Assembly (NCBI GenBank): GCA_020625875.1
Contig: JAHLAX010000043.1
Coordinates: 1-33,187, forward strand
DNA from: a bacterium
GTDB lineage: Bacteria > Bacillota > Clostridia > Oscillospirales > Acutalibacteraceae
Direction: 5' to 3'
DNA length: 33,187 nucleotides
The translations under genes were made by a program, and so were the position numbers. The notes under the pieces were generated by a model. That model did no database searches, had not been told where the DNA came from, and saw only the letters and a program-made list of their open reading frames with translations. Positions 29,833 through 33,187 of this stretch are shown here, piece by piece; position 1 is the stretch's first letter; the number at the start of each line of letters is the position of its first letter.

Positions 29833-30723
29833 TCAGCTCTCAACTCTCTTTGCTCTGTATCTCTTGAGAATCGCCACGGGATGATATGAAAGCTTTGACT
29901 TTCTCAGCGACTCAATGCCCATATCCTCCTCGCGGTTTATAAACTCAAAACCAATAAGAGTCTTTACAAACTCGTTGTTAATTTTTGCGTAGACGCCGTC
30001 ATACTCGGTGAGAGCTTTTTCAAAGCTGACATCAAAGGTGCTTTGGTTTATTCTTGAGCCGGCGGTCATAGCCACGGGCTTGTCCTCAACATAGAGGATT
30101 CCGCCGTGCATCTGAAGCAGAGAATAGTTCTCAAACATCTCGGTTATAGCCTGATACTCCTCATACTCAGAGGGCTCGATATTGTTATTCTCACACCATT
30201 TTTTAACTACAACCATAGCGTCCGTGAAGTTATCCTCAGATATTATTTTAAACTTCCACTTGGGATATGTACGTTCAAATTTAGATATATGGTTTCGTTT
30301 TGAGTGGTATTTTTTGCCTGGCAAAACGCTCAAATCGAAGTTTGTATATATATAATCCTCATCGTCTTTTAATTCTTCAAAAGAAAAATCATACTCGGTT
30401 ATCTCAACGAGCTTTTCCTTTTGAGCGTCAGTGAGCATAACAAACTCCGCTTCTACTCCGCGCTGTTTGGCGTCGCGATAAATAGCCGCGATCGCTCCCG
30501 TCGGATCACCCTCGCCGAGCGGGAAGCAATATCCCCACGGCTCGTTATCCCGAAAATAAGCGAGGAGCAGAAAACCGTCATAAAAACAAATTTTTATATT
30601 GTAGCGGTTTCTCCAGATAAAGATGTTCGATGCGTTAAAGTCACAACCCATCGTACCGAAGTTTTCGCAGATTTTGCGAAGAAACGGCAAGTCATCCTTA
30701 CTTGGCTTTTTGAAATCTAACAT
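29833..30723 (-). CDS. DUF2156 (phosphatidylglycerol lysyltransferase-type domain) protein
   Basis: 296 aa, soluble, with a tandem GNAT-like fold as in the C-terminal part of MprF. Recognisable pieces are GYCFPLGEGD, GKKYHSKRNHISKFERTYP, VKKWCEN, YVEDKPVAMTAGSRIN and INREEDMGIESLRKSKLSYHPVAILKRY. It has no membrane segments, so it differs from true MprF and probably aminoacylates or acylates another target. The ATG starts one base after the tmk stop (TAAAATG), so it is in the thyX-tmk transcript. Confidence 0.85.
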   Translation of the reverse strand: MLDFKKPSKDDLPFLRKICENFGTMGCDFNASNIFIWRNRYNIKICFYDGFLLLAYFRDNEPWGYCFPLGEGDPTGAIAAIYRDAKQRGVEAEFVMLTDAQKEKLVEITEYDFSFEELKDDEDYIYTNFDLSVLPGKKYHSKRNHISKFERTYPKWKFKIISEDNFTDAMVVVKKWCENNNIEPSEYEEYQAITEMFENYSLLQMHGGILYVEDKPVAMTAGSRINQSTFDVSFEKALTEYDGVYAKINNEFVKTLIGFEFINREEDMGIESLRKSKLSYHPVAILKRYRAKRVES

Positions 30724-30724
30724 T

Positions 30725-31396
30725 TTAGTCCTGTCCTGTTTTATCTATAACACTTAAAATATCTTTTGAAATCTCGTCAATCGAACGCATTTCGCCGTCC
30801 TTAGTGCACGAAATCTTAACCCAGCCCAGCCTGTCTGCGGCGTATAGAGCGGACTTTCTGCAATTCAAAAGGAAACTCAGGTTCTTTTCGTGCAAGTCCT
30901 TCTTGCTTTCATCGCCCGAATAGCGGGAGCTGAGAAGCTTCTGGCTTACCTCAGGCTCGACGTCCAAATAGATTATGAGGTCGGGCTGAGGAACTTTGAT
31001 TTTTGAGTACTCAAAGTCCTGCTGAAAGTCTATATAGCTGTCCCATTCGTTTTCGGGAAGCTTTGACATCTGATAAATAATATTCGAGGTAGCGTAGCGG
31101 TCGGCGAGAATAACCGAACCGTTCTCGTAGTCCTCTTTCCAGAATTTTAAATAGCTTGCTATGCGGTCAACAGTATAGAACGCCGCGGCAGCATAGGCGT
31201 TAACATCATCGGGATTATTGCCGAACTCACCGCCCAGGTACATTTTCACCAAAGAAGAACTTGGATTATCATAATCGGGGAAGGTCAGCTTTTTTACACG
31301 CTGTCCACTGCTTTCAAAGTGCTTTCGGAGAATTTCGGTCTGGGTAGCCTTGCCCGAGCCGTCAAGCCCTTCGATAACTATGAATCTACCTGCCAT
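30725..31396 (-). CDS. tmk: Thymidylate kinase
   Basis: 223 aa. The P loop GLDGSGKATQ (10-19) is followed by the DR(Y)-type motif LADRYATSNIIYQM (about 97-110) and a lid region. It phosphorylates dTMP to dTDP. Directly downstream of thyX with an 11-base overlap, so the maker and user of dTMP are coupled. The insertion-rich form (YSGDESKKDLHEKN) is commonly seen in Clostridia. Confidence 0.94.
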   Translation of the reverse strand: MAGRFIVIEGLDGSGKATQTEILRKHFESSGQRVKKLTFPDYDNPSSSLVKMYLGGEFGNNPDDVNAYAAAAFYTVDRIASYLKFWKEDYENGSVILADRYATSNIIYQMSKLPENEWDSYIDFQQDFEYSKIKVPQPDLIIYLDVEPEVSQKLLSSRYSGDESKKDLHEKNLSFLLNCRKSALYAADRLGWVKISCTKDGEMRSIDEISKDILSVIDKTGQD

Positions 31397-32186
31397 ACTT
31401 CTCTCTCACCTCTTTGGCTTTTCCGCAGGACATCTTACCCTCGGGACAAGCTCCGAAAAGGCATCCGGGACCACAGTTTTTGAAAAGATGAGGAGCGACC
31501 TTAAGGCACTCAAGGAGCATTTGCTCAGCTACCTCGCGGATTTCCCACTGAGCGCGGTTGCAGCATCTGTGGGCAAAGAAATTCTCAAGGCTGCGTGTAT
31601 TGAAAGTGCAGACAATCTTGGTTGTGCACGCGTTGGGAAGAACAAATCTAGCGTCTTCGTTTGCCTTTTTCTCAAATGATGAATACACGGATTTTTTGTC
31701 GTTTTTAAAAGCCTCGATTATTTCTTCATCAGTACCCTTGTATTTTTTGCCGAACTGCTCACGGATATAACCCGCGATAAGAGCGTCGCGGATTTCCCTG
31801 TAAGCCTCGGACTGCATATCAATAACCTTTTTGTACGCGGCAAAAGCCTTTTCGTTATTCTCAATTTCTGGAGGAGTAACGAACTCGAACTTTGTACCAT
31901 CAACATAACGCTGCGACTGCTGACTGTATGACGCGATTCTGTGGCGTACAAGCTGATGCGAACAAGCGCGGCTGATACCCTCGATACCAAAAGTAAAGGA
32001 CGCGTGCTCAACAGGGCTGCCGTGGCCAAGACTCGTGAGCATATCAATGAATTTAGCAGTGCTTTCTTCGTCGAGTCCGTCGCGGATGTGTTCTATATCA
32101 GAAGCGGAGTAACACAGCTTTGCCGCCATAGCGACAACCTCCTCGGGATTAGGAGTATAAGCCAGTAATTTAACCTTTGGTTTCAT
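31386..32186 (-). CDS. thyX: Flavin-dependent thymidylate synthase
   Basis: 266 aa from the ATG at 32186, preceded by AAGGGGAAA; an upstream in-frame start lies before the SD. The ThyX motif RHRIASYSQQSQR (81-93) matches RHRxxSxxxxSxR. The C-terminal tail has four cysteines in CGPGCLFGACPEGKMSCGK, a feature of Clostridia ThyX. It makes dTMP from dUMP with FAD, methylene-THF and NADPH, leaving THF rather than DHF; no thyA is in this window. The promoter at 32228-32256 has an extended -10. First gene of a nine-gene collinear run. Confidence 0.96.
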   Translation of the reverse strand: MKPKVKLLAYTPNPEEVVAMAAKLCYSASDIEHIRDGLDEESTAKFIDMLTSLGHGSPVEHASFTFGIEGISRACSHQLVRHRIASYSQQSQRYVDGTKFEFVTPPEIENNEKAFAAYKKVIDMQSEAYREIRDALIAGYIREQFGKKYKGTDEEIIEAFKNDKKSVYSSFEKKANEDARFVLPNACTTKIVCTFNTRSLENFFAHRCCNRAQWEIREVAEQMLLECLKVAPHLFKNCGPGCLFGACPEGKMSCGKAKEVREKYGR

Positions 32187-32227
32187 ATATATTTCCCCTT
32201 TTAAAACAATAAATTTATACATAATAA

Positions 32228-32256
32228 ATTATATCACAAGAGACGCTGAGTGACAA
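32228..32256 (-). promoter_or_regulatory. Promoter of thyX-tmk
   Basis: TTGTCA (32251-32256), 17 bp, TGA-TATAAT extended -10 (32228-32233). It lies directly after the terminator of the tRNA array. Confidence 0.7.
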
Positions 32257-32257
32257 G

Positions 32258-32292
32258 TAGTAAAATAAAAAAATAGAAGACAAAAGCCTTCT
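32258..32292 (-). terminator. Terminator at the end of the tRNA-Asn array
   Basis: On the minus strand AGAAGGC-TTTT-GTCTTCT (seven bp with one wobble) is followed by ATTTTTTTATTTT. It closes unit 4 of the array, so RNA reading through from tRNA-Asn would end here. Confidence 0.75.
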
Positions 32293-32346
32293 AAAACAAT
32301 TACAGATGTAAATAAGCAATTGCGAATTGAATTAGCTCCCCCAACT
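32293..32346 (-). repeat. tRNA-Asn array, unit 4 (terminal, degenerate)
   Basis: It begins with a tRNA-end copy carrying one change (AGTTGGGGGAGCTA, 32333-32346), then the ATTCAATTCGCAATT word, and ends without the conserved GATGAACAGA tail, at the terminator. Confidence 0.6.
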
Positions 32347-32510
32347 TCTGTTCATCAATGCGAGGACTTCCCGCGTCGCTTGTGAAAACACAATAAATAA
32401 TAACGACTGTATTTTGGTGAGGAGAATTTGTGCCCAATTTCATATGTAGACGCATAATTAAGTAAGTAATTGCGAATTGCGCATTGCGAATTGAACTGGC
32501 TCCCCCAACT
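32347..32510 (-). repeat. tRNA-Asn array, unit 3 (164 bp)
   Basis: It begins with the tRNA-end copy AGTTGGGGGAGCCA (32497-32510), followed by GCAATTCGCAATT words, a decayed antisense T-arm (about 32427-32439) and CTCCTCACCAAAATACAGTC, also in unit 2. It ends with the conserved tail ACAAGCGACG..GATGAACAGA (32347-32383). Confidence 0.65.
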
Positions 32511-32784
32511 TCTGTTCATCAATGCGAGGACTTCCTGCGTCGCTTGTTAGAGCGGCGCACAGCTTTGCCTCGGGCTAAATCCAACGGCGGGGAAACGGTC
32601 ACACCGGACCGTTTTCTATTCCTGTAGCGTTGCGACCGCCGCCAGTGGCGGATAAAGGGAGCAAAAGCGCTCTCCAAAATAAGAAGTTAAAGGACAGCGC
32701 TCCAAGCTGTCCGCATAACGACTATATTTTGGTGAGAAAATTCGAGCCCAGTTGGTTAATTGCAAGGCAATTGGCTCCCCAACT
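32511..32784 (-). repeat. tRNA-Asn array, unit 2 (274 bp)
   Basis: The tRNA-end copy (32772-32784) has one G deleted, followed by the hairpin ATTGC/GCAAT and an antisense T-arm (plus strand TTCGAGCCCAGTTGG, 32741-32755). About 110 bp of extra hairpins follow, including GGACAGC/GCTGTCC and AAACGGTC/GACCGTTT. The last roughly 105 bp are nearly identical to unit 1. Confidence 0.7.
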
Positions 32785-32946
32785 TCTGTTCATCAATACG
32801 AGGACTTCCTGCGTCGCTTGTTAGGGCGGCGCACAGCTTTGCCTCGGGCTAAATCCAACGGCGGGGAAACGGTCACACTGGACCGTTTCCTTAGCCCGCC
32901 TTTCGAGCCCAGTTGGTTAATTGCAAAGCAATTGGCTCCCCCAACT
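32785..32946 (-). repeat. tRNA-Asn array, unit 1 (162 bp)
   Basis: Complete 14-nt tRNA-end copy (32933-32946), the ATTGC/GCAAT hairpin, antisense T-arm (32902-32916), hairpin GAAACGGTCC..GACCGTTTC, CGCCGTTGGATTTAGCCCG, then the ACAAGCGACGCAGG..GATGAACAGA tail. Confidence 0.7.
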
Positions 32947-33134
32947 GTAATTCATCTTGGGTAAAGTTCTGCCGCGGTCAGTGCGGCGTGTATAAGAGGT
33001 TTCGTTCATCTCTCCCGGCGCCCTAAAAAAGCCCCACTGGGGCTTTTTCTTAACGGGCTGTTCGAGCCCAGTTTTGTATAATAATCTATAGGGAGCCAAA
33101 ACAAAAAGCAGACCTCTTGGTCTGCTTTCTGTTT
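32947..33134 (-). repeat. tRNA-Asn array, unit 0 (next to the tRNA)
   Basis: From the tRNA CCA end: terminator hairpin, copy of GGCTCCC, antisense T-arm (plus strand GTTCGAGCCCAGTT, 33060-33073), GTTAAGAAAAA with hairpin 33026-33048, then two GATGAA words. The next unit starts with the tRNA-end copy at 32933-32946. Order of parts matches the sequence beside tRNA-Arg at 1-140. Confidence 0.7.
33026..33048 (-). terminator. Second hairpin downstream of tRNA-Asn
   Basis: AAAAAGCCCC / GGGGCTTTTT, ten bp with ACT loop, T-run on the minus strand. Same location as the hairpin at 85-108 relative to tRNA-Arg. Confidence 0.7.
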
Positions 33135-33142
33135 TGGCTCCC
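33091..33142 (-). terminator. Terminator of tRNA-Asn, extended into the tRNA acceptor strand
   Basis: The core AGCAGACC / GGTCTGCT with TCTT loop continues outward to a 24-bp stem with one mismatch. Its outer part pairs the last eight tRNA bases, GGGAGCCA (33135-33142), with GGCTCCC after the terminator T-run. In unprocessed RNA this would compete with the tRNA acceptor stem. Confidence 0.8.
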
Positions 33143-33187
33143 CCAACTGGGCTCGAACCAGTGACATCATGATTAACAGTCATGCGC
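33135..33187 (-). tRNA. tRNA-Asn (anticodon GTT), 5' part beyond the window
   Basis: The anticodon loop CTGTTAA gives GTT; T-arm ACTGG-TTCGAGC-CCAGT; acceptor 3' strand TGGGGGA, discriminator G and encoded CCA (33135-33137). The first 20 or so bases are outside the window. Confidence 0.93.

Noticed and set aside
32333..33148. CRISPR array or integron cassette array
   Set aside because: The unit spacing is irregular (162-274 bp), the repeated word is a tRNA end, units resemble each other internally, and there are no Cas, integrase or attC-like paired core sites.
32917..33183. Open frame of 88 codons on the minus strand over tRNA-Asn and its array
   Set aside because: It reads through the tRNA gene, its terminator and the repeat units; no SD and no protein-like composition.

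Overview
The window reads as chromosomal DNA of a spore-forming, anaerobic Clostridia, most likely Oscillospirales/Ruminococcaceae-like (inference; genus not determinable). Supporting signs are the GerW/YtfJ spore protein, the scpA-scpB-DUF2953-ytfJ-dacF-rluB block, a T-box in front of alaS, flavin-dependent ThyX, a zinc-type L28, acetate kinase with TmcAL, and many short palindromic intergenic repeats. No phage, plasmid, transposase or CRISPR genes are visible; the unusual material is non-coding.

Layout. (1) 1-5505, minus strand: potassium uptake (trkA, trkH), a DUF5658 membrane protein, an ABC-F ATPase and tRNA-Arg(CCG). (2) 5506-6114: a large intergenic region with a probable structured RNA on the minus strand (consensus promoter, small ORF with good SD, three repeated hairpins, strong terminator) and, divergently, a BirA-type operator over the bioY promoter. 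(3) 6115-8448, plus strand: bioY, an lgt homologue, a zinc-ribbon membrane protein and a DUF378 protein. (4) 8516-11419: divergent ackA and tmcAL, the latter overlapping a small potassium channel gene. (5) 11481-14790, minus: a three-gene biotin-dependent carboxyltransferase operon (12S-like, carrier protein, 5S-like) with no Na+-pump subunit nearby. (6) 15026-20265, minus: M50 protease, scpA, scpB, DUF2953, ytfJ, dacF, rluB. (7) 20439-23731: rpmB facing alaS and its alanine T-box leader. (8) 23771-32186, minus: a propeller-like anchored protein; then, promoter to distal end, thyX, tmk, DUF2156, GNAT, DJ-1, 5-formyl-THF cyclo-ligase, mltG and a U32 (TrhP-like) protein. (9) 32187-33187: tRNA-Asn(GTT), cut by the window edge, followed by a tandem array of short non-coding units, each starting with a copy of the tRNA 3' end.

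Functional links. The biotin transporter BioY fits the biotin-dependent carboxyltransferase operon. AckA makes or uses acetate while TmcAL consumes acetate to modify tRNA-Met. ThyX, Tmk and 5-formyl-THF cyclo-ligase serve thymidylate and folate metabolism. ScpA/ScpB, DacF, MltG and GerW serve chromosome organisation, wall growth and sporulation.

The most unusual signal is at the two tRNA genes. Downstream of each, on the same strand, lie a terminator, an antisense copy of that tRNA's own T-arm, a GTTAAGAAAA word with a second hairpin, and GATGAA words. At tRNA-Asn this continues as 160-270 bp tandem units, each beginning with 13-14 nt of the tRNA 3' end. This looks like repeated insertion or amplification at tRNA 3' ends without any coding capacity. 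The second strongest is the probable RNA at 5600-5950.
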